A stretch of DNA of 38,869 nt, from positions 1 through 38,869 of the forward strand of contig JACNIG010000287.1 in the NCBI GenBank assembly GCA_014383215.1. Reading direction: 5' to 3'. Shown one piece after another: positions 10,156 through 19,627 of this stretch; the first letter of the stretch is position 1, and each line of letters opens with the position of its first letter. The stretch comes from Candidatus Desulfatibia vada. Lineage in GTDB: Bacteria; Desulfobacterota; Desulfobacteria; Desulfobacterales; UBA11574. The notes beneath the pieces were generated by a model. That model made no database searches. It was not told where the DNA came from and worked only from the letters and a program-made list of their open reading frames with translations. The translations under genes and the position numbers were made by a program.

Positions 10156-10713
10156 TTGAACAAATTAACTCCCAAGCGCCTGTTTTTTACTAAAGGTGTC
10201 GGATATCACCGCAATAAATTACAAAGCTTTGAGCTGGCTCTGCGACACGCCGGTATTGAAAAGTGCAATCTTGTCTATGTGTCCAGCATATTCCCGCCGG
10301 ATTGTAAAATTATCTCAAAAACTGCCGGGATAAATAAATTAAACGCCGGTCAGATTACCTTTATCGTGCTTGCTCGAGAAGATACCAACGAGCCCAATCG
10401 CCTGGTTTCAGCCGCCATCGGCCTGGCGCGGCCCAAAAACAGCAAACAGCATGGATATCTCAGTGAACACCATGCTTATGGTGAAACCATGAGAAAATCT
10501 GCCGATTTTGCTGAAGATCTGGCGGCCACCATGCTGGCTTCGACCCTGGGAATCGAGCTGGACCCGGATGTAGCTTGGGATGAACGCAAGCAGGTATACA
10601 AAGTCGGCAAGCGTTTATTTAAATCTCGCAGCGTGGCCCAATCGGCCAAAGGTCATAAAGACGGATTGTGGACAACGGTTATCGCCGGTGCGGTATTGTT
10701 GCTGGATGAATGA
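10156..10713 (+). CDS. Pyruvoyl-dependent arginine decarboxylase
   Basis: PvlArgDC pattern: [30 protein letters not shown] ... [10 protein letters not shown] (self-cleavage Ser-Ser). TTG start with GGAGG RBS; an ATG at 10141 is the alternative. Confidence 0.88.
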   Translation: MNKLTPKRLFFTKGVGYHRNKLQSFELALRHAGIEKCNLVYVSSIFPPDCKIISKTAGINKLNAGQITFIVLAREDTNEPNRLVSAAIGLARPKNSKQHGYLSEHHAYGETMRKSADFAEDLAATMLASTLGIELDPDVAWDERKQVYKVGKRLFKSRSVAQSAKGHKDGLWTTVIAGAVLLLDE

Positions 10714-10784
10714 ACAGACAAGGTTGGATTGCCATTATGTTACAACGCAAAACCTAATTCAATGAAATTTTAAGACGATTCACA

Positions 10785-11855
10785 ATGCCAAAAAAATCCA
10801 TCTTCAAAGACTTCCCTGATATTATCCCGCCGTCGATTTCTAAGGGAATGTCGATTTCAGAACTGATCAATGCCTTCGGAAAGACATCTTTTGAGGCCAG
10901 AAATGTCTATCGCGGAAGCCGGCTTTATAAACGCATGCTCGAGGATAACGATACAATCTGGCTTGGTCTCGCCGGGGCAGGTGTCGCTGGTGGTATGGGC
11001 GGAATGTTGATTGCTTTGCTGGAAGCCGGATTTGTTGATGTGATCTGTTCAACCGGAGCCCAGGTGTACCATGATTTGCATTTTGCTTTTGATCTGCCGG
11101 TTAAGGCCATATCACCTTTTTGCGACGACGATGTTCTGCGGCGTCACGGTGATACCCGCATATATGATATCGGCATCCGCGAAAAAGAAACCCTTGATGC
11201 CCAGGATGAGATCATACGTAACTTTATCAGAGCAAGCTATAAACAGCATTTGTCCAAGGAACCGCTTGCAAGCTGGGAATTCAATTTCTACTTGGGAAAC
11301 TGGGTGTTGGAAAACAGCAAATATCCGGAACGCAGTTTTGTCGCCAAAGCAGCCGAGTTGGGTGTTCCAATATTCTGGGATTCATTGGCCAATCATTCCA
11401 TTGCCATGAATTTAGTCCTCACCGATCGGAAAGGATTTCCCATAACCTTATCAGCGCAAAAAGATATATTTGATTCGGCGGCCATTGCTTTTTCATCCGG
11501 GAAAACCGGTTTTATGGTTCTTGGGGGGGGGGGGCCCAAAAATTTCATTCAGCAAACAAGCCCAACGATCAGTCAAATCCTTAAAATTAAATTTGAAGGC
11601 GCAGAGCGCGGGATTCAGATCGGTACAGCGATTGAAAAAGAGGGAAGCTTATCCGGATGTACCTTCAGCGAATCGGTAACATGGGGTAAATACCGCTCGG
11701 CAGATGAAGAGATGTTGGTCCAGATCTGGGGTGAATACAGTGTTATTTTCCCTATTTTGGCGGCGTATTTATTGGACAATTGTGAAACAAGACCTTCCAA
11801 AAAGATTGTATCTCGAATGCCGGAGTTCATCGAAAAATTAGAGCATACTCAATGA
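10785..11855 (+). CDS. Deoxyhypusine synthase family protein (possible homospermidine synthase-type enzyme)
   Basis: DHS-like: LAGAGVAGGMGGMLIALLEAGFVDVICSTGAQVYHDLH ... FMVLGGGGPKNFIQQT, with catalytic-type Lys after the glycine motif. Confidence 0.88.
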   Translation: MPKKSIFKDFPDIIPPSISKGMSISELINAFGKTSFEARNVYRGSRLYKRMLEDNDTIWLGLAGAGVAGGMGGMLIALLEAGFVDVICSTGAQVYHDLHFAFDLPVKAISPFCDDDVLRRHGDTRIYDIGIREKETLDAQDEIIRNFIRASYKQHLSKEPLASWEFNFYLGNWVLENSKYPERSFVAKAAELGVPIFWDSLANHSIAMNLVLTDRKGFPITLSAQKDIFDSAAIAFSSGKTGFMVLGGGGPKNFIQQTSPTISQILKIKFEGAERGIQIGTAIEKEGSLSGCTFSESVTWGKYRSADEEMLVQIWGEYSVIFPILAAYLLDNCETRPSKKIVSRMPEFIEKLEHTQ

Positions 11856-11904
11856 AATTATATTGGTACGGCTATAAAAGCCCCCTTTGGCTGTGTGTGG
11901 TTAT

Positions 11905-11933
11905 GGCAGGTTCTTTTAAGAACCTGCCTTTTA
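11905..11933. terminator. Rho-independent terminator between convergent genes
   Basis: GGCAGGTTCT-TTTA-AGAACCTGCC followed by TTTTA. Confidence 0.8.
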
Positions 11934-11948
11934 TTGAATCAAGTTGTG

Positions 11949-12218
11949 CTAGTTGACGGCTTCCTTTAAAGACTTCCCCGGTACAAATTGGGCGACTTTT
12001 TTTGCTTTGATTTTGATCTTTTCACCGGTTCTGGGATTTCTTCCTTCTCTGGCCTTGCGCTTAGAGACTTTAAATGTGCCAAAGCCGGTGAGGGTCACCA
12101 AATCACCTTTTTTTAATGCAGCGGTGATGGTTGAAAGCAGGCTTTCTATTGCTGCCTGAGCTTCTTTGGTTGAATTTAGGGCCGTTGACATTTCATTGAT
12201 CAACTCTGTTTTCGTCAT
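11949..12218 (-). CDS. HU family DNA-binding protein
   Basis: MTKTELINEMSTALNSTKEAQAAIESLLSTITAALKKGDLVTLTGFGTFKVSKRKAREGRNPRTGEKIKI. Confidence 0.95.
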   Translation of the reverse strand: MTKTELINEMSTALNSTKEAQAAIESLLSTITAALKKGDLVTLTGFGTFKVSKRKAREGRNPRTGEKIKIKAKKVAQFVPGKSLKEAVN

Positions 12219-12298
12219 TCCTTCTTTCCTTTCGCTTAGAAAAATTTGTTTGCATTCAGGTCGTTGATAGAAAATACCGGCTTGGAACGTCGGACAGT

Positions 12299-12517
12299 CT
12301 ACAAATTAAAATATTCGTCTGATTTTATACGATATTGCTTTTTTTTGTCTTTGAACTTTTTTTTCTCCAAAGCTTCGGTTTTTTTGGCTTTGTTTTTGCG
12401 GCATTTAAGGCAGCGCAAAGGGGGATCGAATCCTTTTTGATTGTATTTTTTCTGTTCGTAGACACTAAATTCGAAATCATCGTCACACTGGATGCAGGTT
12501 AGAATTACAGTTTCCAT
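12299..12517 (-). CDS. Small zinc-ribbon protein
   Basis: CxxC...CxxC: LTCIQCDDDFEFSVYEQKKYNQKGFDPPLRCLKCRKNK. Confidence 0.8.
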   Translation of the reverse strand: METVILTCIQCDDDFEFSVYEQKKYNQKGFDPPLRCLKCRKNKAKKTEALEKKKFKDKKKQYRIKSDEYFNL

Positions 12518-12580
12518 AACATTTTTTTTGTTTTTTCGTCTTGGTTAATTACGGGAATTACGATTTTTCGAAGCCGTATT

Positions 12581-12847
12581 TCAAACAGTATTGTTGTGTT
12601 CCAAAATCTCAAATTGATTTACTTGGATCAATTCTTTTCCGTCCAAGCGTTCAAACACCTTGCCGTTAACCTTCACTTTTTGATTGATGAAATCGCGCAA
12701 TTCCTTCCCGCGTTTGTAAGCCCTGACAATATATTCGCTTTCATCAAATGCCTGAATCGACACACCGGTTACGTTACCGTTATCATCCCATTGTTGCGGT
12801 ATGATAATACCGGTAACGGTCCGTTTGAGAGTTCTTTTTGATTTCAT
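12581..12847 (-). CDS. Hypothetical protein, possible OB-fold
   Basis: 88 aa ORF with coding-like composition: QKVKVNGKVFERLDGKELIQVNQFEIL. Confidence 0.65.
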   Translation of the reverse strand: MKSKRTLKRTVTGIIIPQQWDDNGNVTGVSIQAFDESEYIVRAYKRGKELRDFINQKVKVNGKVFERLDGKELIQVNQFEILEHNNTV

Positions 12848-13101
12848 GTTACTATCCTCATGGGAACGATATGTATCCGCTGGTTGACCATATCAGACGT
12901 CATCAATAATTAAGCAACGAACATGCCAGAATGTCATTGCATATGGAGTTAATGAACTTTTTATCACCACCACAGTCTCTTTTATGAGAAATCAGGGATG
13001 GTTCTCTTGCACCGACGGCGGGACAGGCATTAGCTTTTTAATGCTGAAAGTAATATCAGCGTTTTGCTGCAACAGAAGTCGGCTGTGTGCATACCAAACA
13101 A

Positions 13102-13145
13102 GAATTGCAGGTTCCGACTTTATTTAAAATCGGAACCTGCAATTC
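13102..13145. repeat. Long perfect hairpin in intergenic region
   Basis: GAATTGCAGGTTCCGA - 12 nt - TCGGAACCTGCAATTC, 16-bp perfect arms. Confidence 0.85.
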
Positions 13146-13434
13146 TGACAAACACACCGGTTAAATATAAATTGCGGTTTAATTTCCTTTTGCTTGTTTA
13201 AAAAATGACGCCATTAATAAAAACTCTCGTTGGTTAGTCGGAACCAGCCGGCAAAACCGGATTTTCAGGCTCTTTGGCAATAGTAATTCTATTAAAGTCC
13301 TTTTGTTTTCTAAATATGGTATGCATGTTGCATTTCATCCACTGGTTTAAGATCAAAAGACAGCCCCTGTCTTCAGGCTCCCCTTATAATTCCTTGGGTG
13401 CTGCAAAGATAGAGCTTTAACAGGAGCGCGATCA

Positions 13435-13794
13435 ATGCACCAAAAAGACCTTGCTTTTTTTAAAAAACTGCTGACTGAACAACTGAACGAGCTTATGGGC
13501 CTGGCAAACCACACGATTAGCAGCCTGTTAGATGTTGTGGATAGAGCCCCCGACCCTCTGGACCGGGCAACATTAGACTCAGACCGTACTGCACTGCTGC
13601 GGATCAGAGATAGAGAGAGCAAACTTATCCGCAAGATTAAAAGAACACTTGAAAGCATACACGATGGTACTTTCGGGATCTGTGAAATGTGCGAGGAAGA
13701 AATCAGCCTTGAACGCCTCAAAGCCAGACCGGTTGCATCGCATTGTATTAAATGCAAAACAAAAACGGAGGCTCAGGAAAAAGCGTATGGATAG
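13435..13794 (+). CDS. dksA: DksA/TraR family zinc-finger protein (paralog 1)
   Basis: Four-Cys finger CEMCEEEISLERLKARPVASHCIKCK; coiled-coil tip region DPLDRATLDSDR. Confidence 0.9.
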   Translation: MHQKDLAFFKKLLTEQLNELMGLANHTISSLLDVVDRAPDPLDRATLDSDRTALLRIRDRESKLIRKIKRTLESIHDGTFGICEMCEEEISLERLKARPVASHCIKCKTKTEAQEKAYG

Positions 13795-13894
13795 GCTTTT
13801 AAAAACCGCCCTAAATTTAAAATTGTTTTGTTTGTTTTCATGAAATAGACGCGTAAACATTACATTCGCTGCAACCTGCAGGAGTTGAACCGAA

Positions 13895-14083
13895 ATGATT
13901 CCTTTAGCAAGACCGAACAAGAATTCTGAATTCTCAGAAACCGACGCCTTGCAGGATAAGGACTGCCGAAAAAAGAGAACCCGTACCGGCAGAAAATGCC
14001 AAATTTGTGGCAAAGATCCTTATCCAAATTACTTTTTTTGTCGCAGCTGCCATCATAGAATCGAGACTTTTGAGGAACAATAA
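13895..14083 (+). CDS. Very small zinc-ribbon protein
   Basis: 62 aa: GRKCQICGKDPYPNYFFCRSCHHRIE with AGGAG RBS. Confidence 0.65.
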   Translation: MIPLARPNKNSEFSETDALQDKDCRKKRTRTGRKCQICGKDPYPNYFFCRSCHHRIETFEEQ

Positions 14084-14544
14084 GAATTTTGGAATCGCTT
14101 GGTTGTTTTACAGGCTGCAACAAAGATACTATAATTCCCATACACTCGTGTAGTGCCGTTAAGATCGTTTTCTTTTTTGATACCCCGCAAGATGTTGCAT
14201 TGTATTCCCTTCACATTCCCGAATATGGCTTTTCGATTTATTTTCAACCGCATCTGAGCACACGGCTTACTTTGCAATCCCAATGATCTTCTATAAATTA
14301 TGTCCGACACGCAAACCGCTCAAGACGGAGCGTTTTGCATAATCCCCGAACAGGTTTGACATCAGGTGGTCCATGTTTATTTTTTAGCACAATCAAACAT
14401 TGATGAATTCGTAAAATCTTGAATTCATAACGCTATTGGTTTTAGGTGTCAGGTTGTGGTATGACACAATAGATACAAATGCTTAAAACTGAAAGCTCTC
14501 GTGAAAAATAAAAACATTGCTTTTTGCGAGCACAGGAGTCCCTA

Positions 14545-17133
14545 ATGCGATTTGATAAATTTACCATTAAATCACAGGAGTTGGTTCACAATGCTCAAGC
14601 TCTGGCATCAGAGCATCATAACCAGCAAATCGAACCTGAACATTTTTTAAAGGCCATGCTGAGTGAAAAGGAGGGGGTCGCCGGGGCCATGCTGAGCAAG
14701 TTAGGGGTTTCACCGAATGCTGTTGTCCAGGAACTGTCACTGGCCCTTGACAGGCTGCCCAAGGTCAGCGGAACGCAAGAGGTCTATCTTTCTTTCCGGG
14801 CAAAGGCCGTACTGGATACGGCTTTTCAAGAAGCGACCAAAATGAAGGATGAATATGTAAGCATCGAACACATATTGTTGGCCATTGCAGACCACAAAAA
14901 AGGTGAGGCCGCTAAAATCCTTATCCGAAACGGTATTAACAGAGAATCGATTTTAAAGGTTTTGATGGATATCCGCGGGTCCCAGCGCATCACAGATCCC
15001 AATCCCGAAGAAAAATACCAGGCCCTTGACAAGTTCAGCCGCAACCTTACCGACTATGCCCGTCTGGGCAAGCTCGATCCGGTTATCGGCCGGGATGATG
15101 AAATCCGGCGGATTGCACAGGTCCTTTCAAGGCGTACCAAAAACAATCCCGTCCTCATCGGCGAACCCGGTGTCGGCAAAACCGCCATTGTCGAAGGCCT
15201 GGCTCAACGCATTATTGAAGGAGATGTTTCCGAATCTCTTAAAAACAGACGGCTGGTCGCCCTTGATATGGGGGCACTCATCGCCGGTGCCAAATACAGG
15301 GGCGAATTCGAGGATCGCTTGAAGGCGGTATTAAAAGAGGTCGAGAAAGCCGAAGGCGAGGTCGTTCTTTTTATCGATGAATTGCACACTTTGGTCGGCG
15401 CAGGTGCCGGCGAAGGCGCTATGGATGCATCCAACATGTTAAAACCCGCCCTTGCCAGAGGAACCCTGCGGTGTGTAGGAGCAACCACCTTAAATGAATA
15501 CAGAAAATATATTGAAAAAGACGCTGCGCTGGAAAGGCGGTTTCAGCCCGTTCTGGTGGCGGAGCCCACCGTTGAAGATACTGTTTCCATACTGCGGGGG
15601 CTTAAAGAAAAATACGAAGTTCACCATGGCGTCAGGATTAAAGATTCCGCCATTGTTGCCGCTGCATCCCTTTCCAACCGCTACATTACGGACCGCTTTT
15701 TGCCTGACAAGGCCATTGATTTAATTGACGAATGTGCCTCCAAGCTCAGAATCGAAATCGACAGCATGCCCGTTGAAATCGATGAAATGCAACGCAAGAC
15801 CACTCAGGCTGAAATCGAGCGCGAAGCATTAAAAAAAGAGACCGATGATGCCTCCCAAAAACGCCTTGCAAAACTTGATGCGGATATCGGCAGGATGAAG
15901 GATGAAATCCTGGTAATGAAAGCCCACTGGCAGCATGAAAAAGATTTGATCCAGACCATCAGAACGATCAAGGAACAGCAGGAACAGCTGGGCATTGAAG
16001 AACAGCAAGCTGAAAGAGATGGTAATCTGGCGCTGGTAGCGGAAATCAGATACGGCCGGGCTACAGCACTGCAAAACCGCCTGGCTGCAGCCAACGAAAA
16101 GCTCGCTAAGCTTCAGGAAAAGAGCAAAATGCTCAAGGAAGAGGTCGACGACGAAGACATTGCCGAAGTCATATCCAGGTGGACCGGTATTCCGATAAGC
16201 AAAATGCTTGAGGGTGAAAGAGAAAAGCTGGTCCATATGGAAAAGCGCCTTGCCGGGCGGGTGATTGGCCAACATAATGCCATATCGGCGGTCTCAAACG
16301 CCGTGCGCCGTGCACGCAGCGGGCTGCAGGACCCCAACCGGCCCATCGGATCATTTATTTTCATGGGACCTACCGGAGTCGGCAAGACCGAACTGGCCAA
16401 GGCGCTGGCGGAGTTTCTTTTTGACAGCGACCAGGCCATCGTCAGGATTGACATGTCAGAATATATGGAAAAACATGCCGTCTCAAGGCTTATCGGAGCA
16501 CCCCCGGGTTACGTGGGATACGAAGAAGGCGGATACCTCACCGAGGCTGTACGCAGGCGGCCTTATTCGGTCGTATTGTTTGACGAAATTGAAAAAGCGC
16601 ATCCGGAAGTATTTAATGTATTGCTCCAAATATTAGATGACGGCCGCATGACGGACGGTCACGGCAAAACCGTCGATTTTAAAAACGCTCTCATTATTAT
16701 GACATCCAACATAGGCAGCCAGTGGATACAGGAGCTTGGAGCATCAAAGCGCCAAGAGATGGAATTAAGAATAACAGAAGCCCTGCGGGCAAATTTCAAG
16801 CCTGAATTTTTAAACCGCATTGATGAAACCATAATATTTGACAATCTTACCTTACAGCAGATAGGCGACATCGTGGATATACAGATGCAGCATATAGGGG
16901 CCCGGCTGGCGGAAATGAATATCAAGCTGCTCTTATCCGAGCGTGCCAAATCATTTTTGGCCAAGCAAGGCTACGATCAGATCTACGGTGCCCGTCCTTT
17001 AAAGCGGGCCATTCAAAAATATATCGAAAATCCACTTTCCATGGAGATTATTCAGGGTAATTTAAAAGAAGGCTCTGCAATAGAGGCTGATGTGGAAGAC
17101 GAACACATGGTTTTTAAGCCGGTTTTATCATGA
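14545..17133 (+). CDS. clpB: ATP-dependent chaperone ClpB
   Basis: Two AAA+ modules ([35 protein letters not shown]), Clp_N domain and middle coiled coil. RBS ACAGGAG. Confidence 0.97.
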   Translation: MRFDKFTIKSQELVHNAQALASEHHNQQIEPEHFLKAMLSEKEGVAGAMLSKLGVSPNAVVQELSLALDRLPKVSGTQEVYLSFRAKAVLDTAFQEATKMKDEYVSIEHILLAIADHKKGEAAKILIRNGINRESILKVLMDIRGSQRITDPNPEEKYQALDKFSRNLTDYARLGKLDPVIGRDDEIRRIAQVLSRRTKNNPVLIGEPGVGKTAIVEGLAQRIIEGDVSESLKNRRLVALDMGALIAGAKYRGEFEDRLKAVLKEVEKAEGEVVLFIDELHTLVGAGAGEGAMDASNMLKPALARGTLRCVGATTLNEYRKYIEKDAALERRFQPVLVAEPTVEDTVSILRGLKEKYEVHHGVRIKDSAIVAAASLSNRYITDRFLPDKAIDLIDECASKLRIEIDSMPVEIDEMQRKTTQAEIEREALKKETDDASQKRLAKLDADIGRMKDEILVMKAHWQHEKDLIQTIRTIKEQQEQLGIEEQQAERDGNLALVAEIRYGRATALQNRLAAANEKLAKLQEKSKMLKEEVDDEDIAEVISRWTGIPISKMLEGEREKLVHMEKRLAGRVIGQHNAISAVSNAVRRARSGLQDPNRPIGSFIFMGPTGVGKTELAKALAEFLFDSDQAIVRIDMSEYMEKHAVSRLIGAPPGYVGYEEGGYLTEAVRRRPYSVVLFDEIEKAHPEVFNVLLQILDDGRMTDGHGKTVDFKNALIIMTSNIGSQWIQELGASKRQEMELRITEALRANFKPEFLNRIDETIIFDNLTLQQIGDIVDIQMQHIGARLAEMNIKLLLSERAKSFLAKQGYDQIYGARPLKRAIQKYIENPLSMEIIQGNLKEGSAIEADVEDEHMVFKPVLS

Positions 17134-17183
17134 AGAATTTATTTTGTCCTGAAAAACCTGGTTCTCTGGGCCGGGATTCTTTA

Positions 17184-17768
17184 CTAGACTTTGGTGCTGG
17201 TCAGGTATGCACTCACAAATTTTTCATTATCGACAGCAGTAATTTCTTGGGGCAGCCTTTCCATGGCCAGGTCAATGGCCGCATCTATCAGTTCGCCTTT
17301 GACAGTGTTACGGGCCTGTAATATAGAGGCATCAATCCTGCGGTTGGCATCTTCCAGCATCGCCCGGCTTTGCTGCTGAGCCGATTCAACAATTTTAAGC
17401 TTTTCCCTTTCTCCCTGTTGCACAATCCTTGCTTTCAACTCAGCAAGACGGACATCGCTTTCGTCAATGGTTTTTTGAGTCTCGCTTATTTTTGCATTAG
17501 CATCTTCTTTTTTTTCTTCAAGCTCATCAATTTCCAGGGCCAGGCCTTCTTTCTTGCTCCGCAAAAAGTTCTTGAGCGGAGTTTTGGCATACCTGTTGAG
17601 CACGAAAACGATAATTCCGAAATTAACCCACCTCATAATCAGATCATAGGTGGGTCGCCAGTTGCTTGTTTTTTCGGCAGCAAAAGCTTCATGCCCGCCT
17701 AAATGCAGGCCCAAAATACCCAGCGATATCCCACCGCACACCCATAATAGTTTAGCAACGTATTTCAC
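17184..17768 (-). CDS. atpF: F-type ATP synthase Fo subunit b
   Basis: N-terminal TM (LIMRWVNFGIIVFVLNRYAKTPLKNFL) followed by a long charged coiled coil. Overlaps the upstream b' gene by 4 bp. Confidence 0.9.
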   Translation of the reverse strand: MKYVAKLLWVCGGISLGILGLHLGGHEAFAAEKTSNWRPTYDLIMRWVNFGIIVFVLNRYAKTPLKNFLRSKKEGLALEIDELEEKKEDANAKISETQKTIDESDVRLAELKARIVQQGEREKLKIVESAQQQSRAMLEDANRRIDASILQARNTVKGELIDAAIDLAMERLPQEITAVDNEKFVSAYLTSTKV

Positions 17769-18220
17769 GAACCCAGCCTCCGATCCAGCATTTTTTCCAT
17801 GATATTGACCGCCAGAGTTTCTGCTTCTTGCCGGAGTTTTTTTCTGGCTTGGGCAATTTGAGCGTTAACTTCTGTTTCAACTTTTGCTTTAATCGAAGAT
17901 ATTTCTTGCCTGGCAGACTCTAATATCTCACCTGCCTCCCGGCCGCCTTGTTCTTCAATTGCACATCGAACGTCCTGCGCTTCCGCTCGAACCGCTGATT
18001 CCTTGGCTTTCAAAGTAGCGGTCAGCTTCTCAAATTCTTTGGTCGCATCAACGGTATCCAGCCTGATTTTTTCCATAAAGCTTTCGCGTTCACCCATGAC
18101 ACTGCGTAACGGGCGAAACATGATACGGTTGATGATAAACAGAAAAACCAAAAAAGCGATCAGCTGGTGAAACATGGTTGCATTGATACTGATAAGCGCT
18201 ATGTTGCTGACTATTTCCAT
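17765..18220 (-). CDS. atpF': F-type ATP synthase Fo subunit b'
   Basis: NATMFHQLIAFLVFLFIINRIMFRPLRSVMGERESFMEK plus coiled coil. Confidence 0.88.
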   Translation of the reverse strand: MEIVSNIALISINATMFHQLIAFLVFLFIINRIMFRPLRSVMGERESFMEKIRLDTVDATKEFEKLTATLKAKESAVRAEAQDVRCAIEEQGGREAGEILESARQEISSIKAKVETEVNAQIAQARKKLRQEAETLAVNIMEKMLDRRLGS

Positions 18221-18251
18221 ATACCGACATCCATTTTAAAAACTACGGGCA

Positions 18252-18500
18252 TTAAACAACAAATAAAAGCAGCAATGCAATCACCAGTGAGTAAATACCG
18301 GTGGACTCGGCCACCGCTTGACCCACCAGCATGGTTCTGGTGAGAAGGCCTGCCTCCTTGGGATTTTTACCGATGGCCTCACATGCTTTTGCGGCGGCCA
18401 TACCTTCACCAACACCGGGCCCGATGGCGCCAAAGCCCATGGAAATACCTGCGCCTATGTATGCTGCCGCTTTGACAATATCTACACCTTCGATTGCCAT
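18252..18500 (-). CDS. atpE: F-type ATP synthase subunit c, single hairpin (82 aa)
   Basis: [91 protein letters not shown]. Confidence 0.95.
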   Translation of the reverse strand: MAIEGVDIVKAAAYIGAGISMGFGAIGPGVGEGMAAAKACEAIGKNPKEAGLLTRTMLVGQAVAESTGIYSLVIALLLLFVV

Positions 18501-18562
18501 TTGATTCCTCCTAAACAATTTTTGGGTTAATCGTTTGTGTTTTGTATGAAAAACTTTTTTCT

Positions 18563-18631
18563 GCCACCAGGCCACCACGGCACAAAGACAAAAAATTAAA
18601 TGCTTCCTTGGTGCCTTAGTGTCTTAGTGGC
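18563..18631. repeat. Imperfect palindromic intercistronic element between two atpE genes
   Basis: GCCACCAGGCCACCACGGCACAAAGACA pairs with TTCCTTGGTGCCTTAGTGTCTTAGTGGC; most positions are complementary. Confidence 0.75.
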
Positions 18632-18652
18632 TAATATTCTTTTTGGTTATAA

Positions 18653-19624
18653 TTACACTACAAAAATCAGGATCAGCGCGATGACCAGAGAATAAATTCC
18701 CGTTGATTCTGCCACCGCCTGACCCACCAGCATCAATCGTGTCAAATCCGCAACGTGCTCCGGGTTGCGCGCGATCCCCGCTACGGCGCTCCGGCCCGCA
18801 ATACCTTCGCCGATGGCCGGACCGATGGCCCCGATGCCCATACATATCCCCGCCGCTAACAAGGCCATGGGCGGTGCTATCAAATCGGTGGCCGGAAAAG
18901 TTTTGAACATGAGGATAAAGCTGACCAGCAGGGCATAGATGGCGGTGGTCTGCGTAACCGCCTGTCCCAGCAGCATCACATTGGTCACCGGCGTGGCCGT
19001 CAAAGGCTGCCGGGCGATGCCTTCACAACTGGCTTGCGCAACCAGACCGCCCCCCAGCCCGGAACCGATGGCACCAAAGCCGGCTGAAATTCCTGCGCCC
19101 AGAATGGCCGCCCATGTCGGTGAAACCGGGCTTTGTGAAAAATCCGTAAACAATAAAATAAAGGCTACCACCAGGGCAAAGATGGCCGGAGTCTGGCACA
19201 CCGCCGAACCAATCAGCATGTTGGTGGTTAAACGCCCGCCCATGGCCGGCTGCCGGGCCATACCTGTGCAACAGGCTCCGGCAGGATATCCCGCGCCCAC
19301 ACCGGCGCCGATGGCCCCCATCCCCATAGCCAAGCCGGCACCCAGCAGAACGGGCACCATCAGAATATGCGCCGCAAAGTTCGTGAACAGAAGCATCATG
19401 GCGATAACCAGCGCAAAAATGGAAGCAGACTCGGCAATCGCCTGTCCCACCAGCATGGTTTTGAAAATGTCGCCTGACAGCTCCGGATTGCGGGAGATGG
19501 CTTCATTGGCACTGGCGGCTGTATATCCTTCTCCGATCGCCGCTCCAATAGCGCCGAATCCCATGGCCATTCCGCCACCGCTTAACGCCGCTACACTTAC
19601 CCATGTTTGTACATCGTATGCCAT
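18653..19624 (-). CDS. atpE: F-type ATP synthase subunit c, fusion of four c-hairpins (323 aa, predicted 8 TM)
   Basis: Four in-register repeats of about 80 aa, each with Gly-rich TM1 (GAIGxxxGxG), polar loop ([AS]R[NQ]P) and TM2. Confidence 0.95.
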   Translation of the reverse strand: MAYDVQTWVSVAALSGGGMAMGFGAIGAAIGEGYTAASANEAISRNPELSGDIFKTMLVGQAIAESASIFALVIAMMLLFTNFAAHILMVPVLLGAGLAMGMGAIGAGVGAGYPAGACCTGMARQPAMGGRLTTNMLIGSAVCQTPAIFALVVAFILLFTDFSQSPVSPTWAAILGAGISAGFGAIGSGLGGGLVAQASCEGIARQPLTATPVTNVMLLGQAVTQTTAIYALLVSFILMFKTFPATDLIAPPMALLAAGICMGIGAIGPAIGEGIAGRSAVAGIARNPEHVADLTRLMLVGQAVAESTGIYSLVIALILIFVV

Positions 19625-19627
19625 AAG

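Noticed and set aside
14311-14338. GCAAACCGCTC/GAGCGTTTTGC hairpin as terminator
   Set aside because: Has one mismatch and no T-run; too weak to call.
14390-14544. Heat-shock (sigma-32 or CIRCE) control of clpB
   Set aside because: CTTGAA is present, but no convincing CCCCAT-type -10 at the right spacing and no CIRCE inverted repeat could be found by eye.
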